Of a stretch of DNA of 64,000 nt, positions 24,305 through 36,622 are shown piece after piece. Each line of letters opens with the position of its first letter. Position 1 is the first letter of the stretch. A program made the translations under genes and the position numbers. The notes beneath the pieces are model-generated. The model was not told the DNA's origin. It saw nothing but the letters and a program-made list of their open reading frames with translations, and searched no databases. The DNA lies in contig JAITYX010000006.1 in the NCBI GenBank assembly GCA_021018815.1, forward strand, positions 2,011,001 through 2,075,000, given 5' to 3'. The stretch comes from Talinum fruticosum. Its lineage: Eukaryota; Streptophyta; Magnoliopsida; Caryophyllales; Talinaceae.

Positions 24305-26694
24305 TTGAATGAAGAAGGCGATGCAAATATAAATCCTTCCCCTACAACTTGTGATGCAAATGTCAATCCCTCCCCTACAATGTGTGGTGTAAATGACAAT
24401 CCCTCTTCTATTCGGAGAAGTCGAGTTGATGTCAATGCACTTCCATCCGATCCGGGAGCAAGAAAACCAATGTCACAATATCATCCCGATGAACAAGATG
24501 AGGTAAGAAGAGCATATCTCCAAAAAGGTCCCTTTCAACCCCGAAATCATACTTTCCCTCAAACGTCAATGTCTGGATATATGCGTAGATTTAATGTCTC
24601 TTGGTATGGTTTATACAATAATTGGTTAGAATATAGCATAAAGGAAGATGCTGCATTTTGCTTGTGTTGTTATTTGTTTAAAAATGATGAAATGACCCAT
24701 TTTGGGGGGATGCATTCACAAGTAAAGGATTTTAAAGTTGGAATAAGACAAATAGATTCCGTAAGCACGTTGGTGGGGTGAATGGTACGCATAAATAAAT
24801 GTGTTAAACGATGTGAAGACCTAATGATGCAAAGACAATCCATACAAACCGCATTGGATAAACAATCCGAAGAAGCTAAAGCTGAGTATAGAACTCGTTT
24901 AAATGCTTTAGTTGATGTGTCAAGGATTCTATTGTCTCGAAGGTTTGCCTTTCCGAGGTCGTGATGAGAGCGAATTTCAAGAAGGAAAGGACTCGTTTAG
25001 AACTATTTTAAAGTTTTACTGGGAAAAGAACGACAAAGTTGGAAATGTTATTTTGAAGAATGCTCCTGGAAATTGTATAATGTATTCCCCAAAATCCTGC
25101 AAGTGCTTGTTCAAGGGAAACTATTAATGCTATTGTTCAAGAAATTGGGGATGGATATTTTTCCGTATTAGTCGATGAATCCCGTGATGTTTCTTGTAAG
25201 CAACAAATGGCTATTGTTTTCAGATATGTTGACAAAATGGGGTTTGTCATGGAACGGTTGGTTAGTCATGTCCATGTTACTAGTACTACTCGCTGTGTCA
25301 TTGCAAGAAGAAATTTATTCCGTACTTGGTCAATTATCCTTGAGCCCATCACGAATACGAGGGCAAGGGTATGATGGGGCTAGTAATATGAGAGGTCACA
25401 TCAATGGGCTTAGAAGTTTGATTCAAGAAGAAAATCCATCGGCACATTATGTGCATTGTTTTGCTCATTAACTTCAATTGACTCTTGTTGCAGCTTGCTC
25501 ATAAACATGTTGATATTGAAAGGTTTCTTGATTTAGTTAATTTGACTCTGAATATGGTTGGAGGCTCTTATAAGCGTAGAGATGAATATCGATTGAAACA
25601 ATCCGAGAAAGTTGAAGAAGCATTGTGAATAGGGGAGGTTCAAACTGGAAAGGGTTTGAATCAAGAAGTTGGACTTCAAAGACCTAGCAACACTCGTTGG
25701 GGCTCTCATTATAAAACATTCATGAATCTTATTGTCATGTTTGCTCCAATTGTTGATGTGCTTGATACTCTTGCAACTTATGGAACCGAACCACAAGATC
25801 AAGTTAAAGGTCAAGCTATTTTGGATGGTATTCGGACATATGACTTTGCCTTTTTATTACATCTAATGAAATTGGTGTTAGGCATTACCAATGCATTGAG
25901 TCAAGCTCTGCAAAGAAGGGATCAAGACATTGTTAATGCAATATCACTTCTTAAAACAACTAAGAAACAATTGCAACGTGCAAGGGATCAAGGATGGGAC
26001 TCTTTGATAGATGATGTTAGTTCATTTTGTGTGAAGCATGATATTGAGATTCCTAACATGCATGATTTCGCTCCTCTTCGTGCTAGGGGAAAGTCAAAAC
26101 GTAGAGTTTCTTATGTGACAAATGAACACTATTATCGCGTTGATGTGTTTTATTCAATTCTTGATATGCAAATGTTTGAACTCAATAGTCGCTTTACGTA
26201 AGCCAGCACTGAGTTGCTTCTTGGTTTGGCTTGTTTGAATCTCGTTGACTCTTTCTCCAACTTTGACAAGAACAAGATACTCAAAATGACTCGGTTGTAT
26301 CCGGATGATTTTGATGAATTAGGCATTGAGGCCCTTAATGGTGAATTGGATACTTTCATTGATAATATAATTAATGATGAGAGATTCTCTAACTTGAATG
26401 GACTTGGTGAACTGTCGACAAGGATGATTAAAACCAAGAAGCATATGAGTTTTCCCCATGTACACTTGCTTTTGAAATTGGCATTGATTTTGCCCGTTTC
26501 TACAAAGAACGGTTGAAAGAGTTTTTTCGTCGATGAAGTATATCAAGACCAACTTACGAAATCGGATATCGGATGAGTTTTTGAATGATACTGTTATTAC
26601 TTACTTTGAAGATGATTTGTTTGAAAGTCTATCTAGTGATGACATCATGGAGCGCTTTCAAAATATGAGGACTCGACGAGGACAATTACATTAG
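24305..26694 (+). pseudogene. Broken hAT transposase (TTF finger, DUF4371, hAT dimerisation)
   Basis: The reading frame begins around the ATG at 24308. An N-terminal TTF-type zinc-finger block includes FNVSWYGLYNNWLEYS and DAAFCLCCYLF. A DUF4371-like catalytic region follows, with SVLVDESRDVSCKQQMAIVF at about 25160-25225, then RGQGYDGASNMRG and AHYVHCFAH, and later RPSNTRWGSHY at about 25680. The C-terminal hAT dimerisation block starts near 26440 (MSFPHVHLLLKLALILPVST) and runs to a stop at 26692-26694. These are the marks of ZMYM1-like plant hAT transposases. The frame is broken by a stop near 24779, frame changes near 24780, 24940, 25090 and 25300, stops near 25469 and 25628, and further breaks near 26200 and 26510. 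It cannot make an active protein, though a defunct transcript is possible. Confidence 0.92.
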
Positions 26695-26771
26695 ATGTAA
26701 TATTATCTTTTATGTAATATTAATTTTCAAAACAGATGTTAACTTTTGTATTTGTAAAGATGTTTGTTCGG

Positions 26772-26847
26772 TTTGTGTTGTTGATACTCCGAGCGTGTCG
26801 CTCGTTGAGTTTGTGTTGTTGATACTCCGAGCGTGTGGCTCGTTGAG
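26772..26847. repeat. 38-bp tandem duplication in the hAT 3' region
   Basis: Two copies (26772-26809 and 26810-26847) of a unit containing TTGTTGATACTCCGAGCGTG differ at one base (GTCGCTCG versus GTGGCTCG). Each contains a short palindrome, CGAGCGTGTSGCTCG. Confidence 0.9.
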
Positions 26848-27003
26848 TTTATGAATGTGTTTCGTGCGAGGTTAAGGCTTTAAGCTCTATGGGATTAGCC
26901 ATATTACGGAGGAAACTCGCCGAAATTTTTACTTGTGTACACTATTATTTAGTTTATTTCGACCCTCTTCCGTAAATTCCGGATCCAGTCATCTGCTCGG
27001 TAG

Positions 27004-28933
27004 CTTATTCAACTTTAGACCAGTTTCACCACTTAAAGACTTAAAAAAAAAAAAAAAAACAAGAAATAACTTTATATCTCCTCGCTCCATCTCTCTCTTA
27101 CCAGTGATCCCCCCTCCTCTCTCTCTCTCCCTCACCCACACTATCCTTCCTTGATTAATCTACAATTAAATTACACTTTACAAGTAACAATCTTCAATTG
27201 GATTTTCTTTTGGTATTTTTCTGGACAAGGACCACAACCTAAAACCTCCATTAATTGTCTCTCTCTCTCTCTCTCATCTACACATTTTACTCTTAAATTT
27301 ATTATTTTAAAGCACAGACAATTTCCATCCCTTTATCTGACCTTAATTTTGGCGGTCCACATTCAACCCAACTCGAAAGGTGGCCAGAATTTAGCTTCAA
27401 TTGCATCCCATCATCATCAACTCGAACCCAACCTTGTCAACTCCTCACAAGAGGCGTTTGAGGTGCTCATATTTGTTTATGGTGATTAGCCAAAGAAGTG
27501 GTTGACAAAGAAGTTGAGGACAATGAGGGAGCAGGGTCTTTGAGGCCAGCGGGCATTGCACTGTTGAAGGAGTTGGAGGAGAGGTTAGGTGTTGGTGTGG
27601 TGTAAAAGGGGAGGAGAGAGAGTGCCCCTGAAAGAAAGGATGAAGAGGTAGCTAGCTGGTATGGAGAAGTGTGGAGAGGGAGGGAAAGAGAAGGGGCCCG
27701 GTAGGAGAGAGATGTTGAGGGATGATTTTTTTTTCTTTTTTCTTTAAGTTTTTAAGTGTTAAAATAGGTTAATAATTACTTTTTTAATTGTTATCCTACT
27801 GAGACTATTTTAATACACGTTAAATAAGTTTAGTGATATGATAGGATAGCTTAAATTATTAACGATATTTTTAAATAAAATGTAAAGTTGAAGGACACGA
27901 TTTATTTATTAAGAACTCAATAATTCAATTTGTGTTTTTGTATGATTTGAGAAGAGATTGAAATATATTCTATCATTGTACGCCTATGTTCTTTGGGACA
28001 TGAAATAAAATGTTTTGAGTAGTCTCCCAATTAAATTCATGATTGGGTATTCTTGTAATAGAGTTTTTATCTATCCCTCTCTTTTCTTTTTTTATGTTAT
28101 TTAAATTTCATAATTGTGATATAACATGAAAAATTTGAGACGATTAATGATCAATTCTAGTTTATCTGTTTATCACCCGATCATCTACAAATGGCAAATG
28201 GATAAGATATGGGTGAGTGAATAAACGGATGACTGGCAAAGTAGATAATTTTATCATGTAAATAAACAAAAATTGTAAACTATTAAAAAGGAGATAACGG
28301 CAATTTTGTTTCGAAAACAAGAAAGGGGGCAATAGTCATTAATTAGTCATCACATGACTACTCTACTACACAGTTTACATGAGTACATGACTTCATGAGT
28401 TCAAGGGCAACAAATATAATTTTAGGAATTTAATACACGTCTAATGAAATTTACAAAATTCAAAATGCAATAAGTTAACTTAAACTAATATTATCTGAAT
28501 ATATTGGTATGCTAGACGTAGCCTTGTTTCGTTATCTACATACATTTTCTTATATTTGAGTCCTTCACTATCAAGTTAGGTGGTCTAAAGGCTCGTCTAG
28601 ATTTAAAAAGAAAAGAAGTTAATTATCTATTTAATGAAAGGAAAAAAAATAATTTTATTTTGAGTATTTTGTAACTAATCATGAATTTGCAATTTTTTTC
28701 TACTGATGAATATATGTTATTAGAATGTATTTGAACTCTCCGGAGTTAAATACACCATTTTTCGTATGAATAGATCTTATGTTACAATTACGGATACTTT
28801 ATTTCTTTTCCACTTTATTTTTTTTTTTTGATGATTGAAGACAATAGATATGTGACTACTATTACTAAAAAGAATGTTGAATCTATTGAAACACTGTTGA
28901 ATTTGGTCATAAAAAGGAGGCCGCAACAAGCAA
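27004..28933. other. Intergenic DNA, no gene seen
   Basis: An A-run (27042-27058), CT-rich patches and a purine-rich stretch at 27480-27720 are present. The latter has KEVEDNEGA-like and LKELEERL-like codons but no recognisable family. The remainder is AT-rich. Confidence 0.45.
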
Positions 28934-28938
28934 TAGAT

Positions 28939-29660
28939 TGTTGGAAAAGTTTCAAAGTAGTTGGAGAATTTTGTAAAAGGTTTTGTCTCATATAGAAGTT
29001 TTTGAGTAGTTTACACTACTTTATATACTTGGGTTTTCCCAATTGACTTTGAAGAAGAAACTAAGGGTGGGCTTGGTATACCACACATGCGTGCGCGCGC
29101 GTTGCTTGCTGTCCGGTCGGGCCGGGCGAGGTTTGGGTTGGGTCTTAATCTTTTTATCGAAAATTTGTTTTAAAGTCTCGCAAATTATTTCCAACGACTA
29201 TATTTGACTAAACCGATTGCTTCGTTATTTACGAAACTTCATCGGCTTACTGAAACTAATTTTGCAATCTTCCAAAACCCGAATGTGTATTTATCAAAAT
29301 GTGGTTATCCAAGGCTAAGTTCCTCCTTCTTCCTACTGCTACAAAAACGTAGCTTTTCTCTCCAGTTTATACACTCGAAAAATTCCTCTCCTCTCTTCAC
29401 TATTCTCTCTCTCTGCAAACTATTTTTGGGCATGGTCGTTTACCTCCATCCGGGATATTAAGAGTGCACGAGATATCTCGGAACCTTGTAATCTCGGGAG
29501 TGGTCGCAATCGGAGAGTTTGCATCTCTACTCGAGCAAAATCACTCTCGGGATAGTGATTCTCATTACGCCACCGTGAATCGGTTTCGTCTATTTTCTAC
29601 ATTCAACTCAAAGTAAGATCTCTCCAATTTTTTTGTTGTGATTGCGTTATTTTTCCAACA
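28939..29660. mobile_element. Solo LTR of an LTR retrotransposon
   Basis: The unit starts TGTTGGAAAAGTTTC and ends TTTTTCCAACA, the TG...CA ends with short inverted termini (TGTTGG/CCAACA) expected of an LTR. It is flanked by a perfect 5-bp target duplication TAGAT at 28934-28938 and 29661-29665. A TATA-like TTTATATACTT lies at about 29010. No internal domain, PBS or PPT adjoins it, so it is what remains after recombination between two LTRs. Superfamily is not certain; the termini look Copia-like. Length is 722 bp. Confidence 0.85.
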
Positions 29661-29814
29661 TAGATGTCTATGAATATGTAACTTAATTTGATGAATATAT
29701 GATTGACAACATTTTCATTGATGAACATGCGGGTTTTGCCATGCACTTTAAGTATCTATTGTTAAATATACTCTTTTAAGTCATGTTCGTTTCAACATTT
29801 ATGACCGTGTTTGT

Positions 29815-30090
29815 ATCTATTAACCATTGATAAATACCGATAATCGTTAACCACTAAGCGTAATTGCTTTTAAAAACCGATAATTGCTAATCGCTAATCG
29901 TAATGACTATCGCTAATCATAATTGCTGGTAACACTTACACCCACTGGTAATTGTTAACCATTAATCATAATCATTAATGATTGTAACCGCTAATCATAA
30001 CAATTGGTAAACATTGCTAACTACTAACCACTAATTATAAATGTCGGTAACGTCTAACTTCTAACTCATACAGGTTAATTATAAATGCTG
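29815..30090. repeat. Degenerate short tandem repeat, TAACCGCTAATCATAA-like
   Basis: The stretch is built from variants of CTAATCATAAT, GGTAACN and GTTAACCA that recur with no strict period. It looks like a decayed minisatellite. No coding potential is seen. Confidence 0.6.
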
Positions 30091-30619
30091 AAACAAACAA
30101 GTTATCGCTTTGATGATTTTGTTTCATGCACATATGGATATATGATTATCATTCATGAATGCGTCCCATTGAATTGTATATTATGATGAATATGGCCTTT
30201 TTCTTTAAAGTATCTATATCATATGCTACTGATGAATTTTTTTTCATTGACACAGACAAATCTAAAAATCATGTATTTGATAAATGTTTACGAAGGATGA
30301 TAGTACATCAAAGTTTGATCAAATTTTTAAAAGATGAGAATTAAATCAGTAAAACATAATGACGATTTGGCAAGAAAGATGATGAAATTGATTCAATAAA
30401 TATACCATGTATCAATGAGGTCTTCGTCTAATAGTTAAAATTGAGGCTTTGGGCACATTAGATTCCACGTTCTATTCTTCCATTCTCCATTGTATTGTCG
30501 CTGTCCATTGTAACTCATATGGACCAAATAAAAAAATAACAATACCATGTTAAGATCCTTAAGTTCAACAATTTAACATGGTCTAGGTTTACCATGTAAA
30601 TAAACTAAATGGAATCTAT

Positions 30620-31340
30620 GCTTTTTTTTTTGGGAAAAAAAATGAAACTATATTAACAAACATCAACGGGTGACAAGTTCAACCAACAACCACCACAGGA
30701 AAACAAACAACAATACATTACAGTAAGCAAAACACCGAGGGAGCCACGGCAGAGACGAAATCTGGGGGATGACAAATGGCCAGAGCACAGAGGGGGAAGC
30801 AGACTGTTCAGAACATAGCGACCATAAAAAACGGTGAAATAAGGCAGGGGAGTCTAGGTCCGACTAGAGCTGGCCACCAAGTGGTCCCATATGTCCATCA
30901 TTTCCGGACTGATTTGGAGTACTCTCTCGTCAGTATGGATAATCCATTTGATGTGTGGAGACGGAAGAGTGTGGAGAATGAATTACTACAGTTGGTCTTT
31001 GCTGGTGATAGCGAGGGCAGCCACAGCCTGGTTAACTGAACCAAGTGCATGGTTAATCGTCACCTCTCATTTCCTTTTGATAAGCTCCGTGACTTGTCCG
31101 ATTACATAGTCGATGGGCTCGGAACTGTTAGCCTCAAGGTTCCTCTTGATGCACTTAATCACATCTTCCTCCAAGTCAATCTGCATCTTAGAAGAGATGT
31201 TGTAGTCCCGTGCTTTCTGCAGGGTTTCCTTCACCACCTCGAGAATTGCCATATTTTTATCTTCAGAATGTTGATAATATCTTCTTGCAATGCTATTATC
31301 ATAATATTCAAAATTGCTATTGCAGGCCATAGGCTACTCA
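30620..31340 (-). other. Possible retroposed sequence ending in poly(A), unrecognised frame
   Basis: Read on the minus strand, an open frame of 87 residues (31330-31067) contains KETLQKARDYNISS and EPIDYVIGQVTELIKRK, which I do not recognise. It is followed by about 440 nt ending in TTGTTAATATAGTTTCAT and an A-run (T-run on the plus strand at 30621-30631). The arrangement of frame, 3' untranslated region and oligo(A) resembles the tail of a LINE or a processed transcript. No target duplication was found. Confidence 0.35.
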
Positions 31341-31978
31341 TCGTCATTTTTGGACTTTGAAGTTCCAATAAATAAGGTCATCAATCAATTTATTCTGAAA
31401 ATTCATAGATAAAATTGTCCCTTTTTATTGTATATATGTAATCAAACTAAAAATCATAAGAAAAAATAAATCCATATTATTTTTAGGAGGAAAATTAAAA
31501 AAGAAAATAAAAAATTTAAGTTTGTTGTGCTTTAAAAAATTAGATAACATGGGTCTACTGCTTCGCCAAAAAAAAAAAAATAGAAATAAATAACTCATAC
31601 ACTTTTTCACTGATGAGAACCATCTTAGAGCCCATGTCTGCTTTTTTTTTTTTCCGAGCTGCTAATAGCATTCCACAACCTTATCTTTTGGTATAATTTC
31701 TTAGAAATATGTCAAAAATCATACCTAAATGCCAAAAAAAAATAAAATTAGATACATATACATATTCGGAACAAAAAACTAAGAGATTCTCATTTATGTA
31801 TAATAAGGAAATATACAAAAATTGCTTAATTATAATGAAATTAAAGAGGACTCCAATTTCATAGAGAGAACAAAAAATTGCTTGGTATGAGATAGATCTA
31901 CCTTTTATGAGCTACTTGTCTTTATATAGGAGTTTCTCAATTTATATAGAATTTTTTTATATAATTATAAGGATGCGA

Positions 31979-32530
31979 GTTATAGTGGTTGTCCCATACG
32001 ACAACCACCATAATTAGAATAATCTTAACCGTACATGTTGTTACTTTAAATCTTGATCCTTCATTATTTTTGTACTAAAAAATTAAAATTTATTATTATT
32101 TTCAATTAAATAAATATCTACAAATATGAAGAAAATATTTTCTTAAGGTTTTGTTTGCTCGCCCCAAATTTACCCACAAGGGAAAAAAAGCTTCAAACTC
32201 CCCCAAACATCAATGGCGGAAAATTATCAATCACCATTAACGCCGACGATCGTCACAGTCTTCACCAGCGAGAATTCTCCTCCGGCAACATAACCACGGT
32301 GGTAGATGGCTCTGGCTGTGGCTCGAGGAGGAGAGATGAGGATGGGAAATATGGCCGAAGGGAAGCGTTTGAGCTCACCGGAGCCGACTAGCCCAGATTA
32401 TCTGGTGGCTGAAGGATTCGGTTAGCCCATATTATCGGTGGTCAGCGGTCGCTAGTGGTTTCTTACAATGACAGTCGACGACCGGCGGCCTACGGCGCAA
32501 ATACAATATCGTCGTCTAGGGTTTGGGCAA
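31979..32530 (+). mobile_element. 5' fragment of a LINE, inverted relative to the long copy
   Basis: Sequence from 31979 (GTTATAGTGGTTGTC) to about 32220 matches the reverse complement of 41394-41144. It includes CAAATATGAAGAAAATATTT, CACAAGGG and CCCCCAAACATCAATGGC, so both carry the same LINE leader up to the ORF1 start (ATG near 32212 here). Downstream the two diverge and the frame here soon stops. A perfect hairpin, GTGGTTGTC...GACAACCAC, lies near the 5' end. The copy is truncated and faces the minus-strand LINE. Confidence 0.7.
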
Positions 32531-32599
32531 AATTTTTTTTCCTATTTTGTATTAATCCTACAAGTGTATACATAGTATAAAACTGCCACTTACATTAGA

Positions 32600-32850
32600 A
32601 AAATGTAATGGTTTGGTGGTTAACAGACTTTGAGATGAGTGGGCAGAGGTCAGAGGTTTGAATCTTCATATTTATACTTTGACATTTTTCACATCTCAAG
32701 GCCGAAGATTTTAATTACGAAAATTCGGTACAGATAGAGTTAAAATCGGAAATATACCAAAGAAAAGTAATGGGTTGGTGGTTAAGTGATGGGATTTTAC
32801 ATTAGAGGTCTAGGGTTCAAATTTGTGGGCATGCAAAAGCAATACAATTT
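32600..32850 (+). other. Two tRNA-promoter-like motifs, possible SINE remnants
   Basis: Near 32610-32670 TTTGGTGGTTAACA is followed by GAGGTCAGAGGTTTGAATCT. Near 32770-32830 GTTGGTGGTTAAGTG is followed by GAGGTCTAGGGTTCAAATTT. The spacing of an A-box-like and a B-box-like string recalls tRNA-derived SINEs, but there is no clear tail or target duplication. Confidence 0.3.
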
Positions 32851-33183
32851 TGGATATTTGTTTATTAATTCTGTCGATTACTAATTCTCTTTTATAAAGA
32901 AGCATTGCTTTTGTTAGTTTTATGGTAACAATTTACTTTTATTTGATGTCAATTTTATTTTTTTGCCTAAGGTAATTATTTATGGCAATGATATTCTCAC
33001 CGATGAAGATTGTGTTTTGGATATTTGTTTATTAATTCTGTCGTTTACTAATTCTCTTTTATAAAGAAGCATTGCTTTTGTTAGTTTTATGGTAACAATT
33101 TACTTTTATTTGATGTCAATTTTATTTTTTTTCCTAAGGTAATTATTTATGGCAATGATATTCTCACCGATGAAGATTGTGTT
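32848..33183. repeat. 168-bp tandem duplication
   Basis: Two adjacent copies (32848-33015 and 33016-33183) begin TTTGGATATTTGTTTATTAA and end ACCGATGAAGATTGTG. They differ at about two positions, so the duplication is recent compared with the LINE next to it. Confidence 0.93.
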
Positions 33184-33403
33184 GCGTTAATGGCGATTGA
33201 TCATTTTTTTGCCATTGATTTTTTTTTTTTTTTGAAAAAGGGTAAGTAACTTGGCCATTAACTATGTAAAATATTTACATTGATACTTTGGGTATACCCA
33301 AAGAGAGAAACACATTAAAAACTAGCTATCCACGTTTTGTATATTTGTTTCTTTCTATAAAGTGAGTTTTTCAAACTCCATCCGATCTTGTCGAGCGGGG
33401 TGT

Positions 33404-36400
33404 TCAACATGTTGCTTTCCCTTGGAAGGTTCTCGGATTTCTCTCTTGCCATAAGTGGTGTGTTATTTTAGCTATTGTTGGTGCAATTACTATAAATTTT
33501 GCATGAGACATTTTCCTCCCTTGCAGCCATTTCTTCCATTTGTGCCTCCAGTTATTTGTGTTTTGTATAAGATTGATTACATTTAGTAATACTTGAGCAA
33601 ACCGACATTGTAGGAAAGGTGTGTTGTTATCTCCTCTTGTGGGCGGAATGTGCATTTATCTTCAATATCATTCTTTTACTGCTTCAGTTTGTCTCTAGTT
33701 AGAATTCTCTCGCTTGAAAACCAGCCAAATGCAAAAAGAGTATCCGGGGATATTGTTCTTGTGCCGGACCGGTTTCCAGCAGTTTGTATCTTGATTCTTC
33801 TTCCGTAATTGTTGATATGCAAGTTGCACATTGTATTTCCCATGTTTTTCAACGTTCCATTTCATGTCCCGACCATCATACCGAGTTGTTCATATACTTT
33901 CGAAAATACCAACTTACATCCGCATTGTTCTTCATTTCAAGCCATTGGCCCCTTTGATGTATGTATGGTGGATCCATTTAAGCCATAAGGATTCAGCATT
34001 CTCGGTTATAGCCCATAGAAACTTACCCACTAAGGCCTTATTCCAATATATGCTCTTCTTTATCCCCAAGCCTCCTTCTCTCGTTTGGTCTACACACCTC
34101 TTCCCACACAACTAGAATATATTTTCTTTTGCCTTCTTCATTCCCCCATAGATAGTTTCTGCATATTTTCTCAACCTCACGTATAACCGATGTGGGTAAA
34201 ACAAAGATCGAACTCCAAAACATGTGCATATTCAACAAAACCGAATTGATCAGCTGCACTCTTCCAACATAGCTTAATTTCTTGGTGCCCCAACTCCTTA
34301 TTCTAGCTGTGATCTTTGTGTATAACATTTGGGAATCATTAGAGTTTAATTTACCTGGTTTCGTGGGTACCCCTAAATATCTCAATGATAATTGGCCTTT
34401 AGTTAACCCCTGTAATTTCCGGGATCCGGGTCTCATTTTCTTCCTTCACCCCAAGCAATATAGATATGTGACTTTTGAATGTTAGCTTCTAATCCTGAAG
34501 CTGTTGCAAACTCAGTTATGGCCTCCATAATACATGACATTGAAGGGACATCGGCTTTACAAAATATCAAGACATCATCCGCAAAGATAAGGTGATTCAA
34601 TCTAACCTCCTTACAACCAGGGTGGAATTTAAATCTCGGGTCCTCCATTTTCTTACACAATATCCTGGATAAGTATTCCATACCTAGCACAAATAGTAGT
34701 AGGGATATCGGTTCTCTTTGTCGCAATCCTCTCCCATTTTTGACAAAGCCATGCGGATATCCATTGTAACTAATTGAAAATGATGTTGTAGAAATACATG
34801 TGTGCACCCACTTTATCAATATGCTTGGTAGGCCAATTCCTATTAACATCTCCTCAATGAATTCCCAATTAATAGTGTCATATCTAATTTCAATATGCAT
34901 CTAGGAGACTCTCTTTTCTTCTTATAATGACACACCAAATCCAATCCTATCATAATGTTATGTAAGATAAGACGATTTGCAATAAATGTAGTCTAATTTC
35001 CCATCACCACTTCTGGAAGGAAAACCTTAAGTCTTTCACAAAGCATTTTAGAAATGACTTTGTAAAGGACATTACAATAGATATGGGCCTGTAGTCGGTT
35101 GGATATAAAGGTTGGGGCACTTTTGGGATCAAAGCTATAATCGTAGCATTAATTTGCTTGAGTATCTTGCCATCGGTAAAGAAATCCATAATTGCTCGAC
35201 TTACCTCTTCTTCCACTATGTTCCATGTGCTTTGAAAGAACTTGCTATTAAATCCATATGGACCCGGGCTTTTTTACCATCAATATCCCAAAGAGCTCTT
35301 TTGACACTTGCCACAGTAAAATTTGAAGCACGATCTATTTATGTGTCTCCTATATTGATTTCCCCATTAGCAGATTAGACCATTTCATCTTACTTGCCTT
35401 CGGTTTGCTCGTTAGGAGTTCTTGGAAGTATTTTATCATTGCATTTTCCACCTCCCTTTCTTCATTCGGATGCTTGTGGTTGGCATCCATAGTAGATGTA
35501 ATTCTATCTCTATATGTATGTCTGCTTAATGCTTGCGTAGAAGAAAGCTATTAGCCATCTTAGCTTACTTCTTTGTATATATTCATATTTTAGAGCCTAC
35601 TACAGGCCCCGTATTTGATTCAGTAATTCCTTCTCTTCTATGTATGTATCCTGGATGCCCCTCCCTGAAAAACCTTTTCTTGTACAATGTTTAATTTATT
35701 TGTGGCATCCGTAATTCTCACTTCCAATTGATCGAAGTTCTCATTATGTAGTATTCTTAGGGTCTGTTTGGCTCGCTTTAACTTTTGTACTACTTTGAAC
35801 ATTGTAGTTCCATTGGTATTTGTATTCCATACATGTTGAATAATGTCAAGGAAATTCTCATTTCCACACCACATGTTTAAGAATTTGAAGGGAGCCTTTT
35901 TTCTCCCGACTTAAAGATTTTTGATTAGTAGCGAGCAATGATCCGATATTCCTCCCGGAGTACTTTGCATTATATTTCGGGAATGAGTCTATCGACAACT
36001 TATTTATTAATGCCCTATCTAGTCTACGAGACACCCTGTCCTCCTCCTTTTGCTTATTGGTCCATGTATAATAGAAACAATTGTGCTTCATTTCATATAA
36101 ATTGCAATCCTCCATGCAAGTTTTAAACTCAAGCACATCATGACAATTAAGAGCAGCCCCTCCTAACCTCTCTTCTTCTTGTAAAATACAGCTTAAAGTC
36201 TCCTCCTACCAACCATTCTCTAACTAAGTGACATTGGTTCCCTAATTCTCTCCATTATCGCCTTCTTTATATCTTGCTATTGGAGGCATACACAATAGTA
36301 AAATAGAAAGATTTATTAAGGCTCGTGTGTTTTACATACCTATGGATTAGTTGGGGTTGAATTAGTAGGAACATCTACATCATAATACCCCGGTGCCAAA

Positions 36401-36622
36401 GTAGCCGTATTCTGCTCCAATGATTTGCTCAGTAGCGAGTTGTAACCACTTTCTAGTGCCTACGGATCTTTTACTGCAGCTCTATCAATTCTCTCTTTTT
36501 TGATTTTTGTTTCCAACAAGCCTCGCTAATTTAGTGTCATTATTCTTTAAGAAGAAAGCAATTTCTTCTTGTTTTGAGGGGTTATTCATACATCTCACAT
36601 TCTAGATGGATATATTATTCAT
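33404..36622 (-). pseudogene. LINE ORF2 relic: endonuclease, reverse transcriptase, zf-RVT
   Basis: ORF2 begins at about 36622 with MNNISI.NVRCMNNPSKQ, the degraded start of the apurinic-type endonuclease of plant LINEs (MN.LSWNVRGLN). The endonuclease continues to about 35860 (NCFYYTWTNKQ, VSRRLDRALIN). Reverse transcriptase follows: INATIIALIPKVPQPLYPTD with YRPISI at about 35160-35070, KWVHTCISTTSFSI and GLRQREPISLLLFVLGMEYL at about 34810-34670, and the catalytic-box counterpart NHLIFADDVLIFCKAD at about 34590-34545, with FADD intact. The thumb region has LSLRYLGVPTK, SWGTKKLSYVGRVQLI and YLWG (34400-34140). A zf-RVT piece lies at 33655-33404. Many stops and shifts separate these blocks, so no intact product exists. 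Confidence 0.92.

Larger units (their letters stand above)
23475..26995 (+). mobile_element. hAT-superfamily DNA transposon (TTF-finger type), degenerate
   Basis: The left end begins CAGGGACGGACCCACCGGGG. The right end, reverse complemented, begins CAGATGACTGGATCCGGAAT, a degraded inverted repeat of the CAGGGGCGGACCC type. The flanking 8-mers CTCGAGAA (23467-23474) and CTCGGTAG (26996-27003) match at 5 of 8 positions, as expected for an old 8-bp hAT target duplication. A tRNA-B-box-like sequence GGTTCGAATCC lies near 23611, followed by a T-run. A pyrimidine-rich leader at 23690-24000 precedes the transposase. The element is 3521 bp. Confidence 0.8.
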
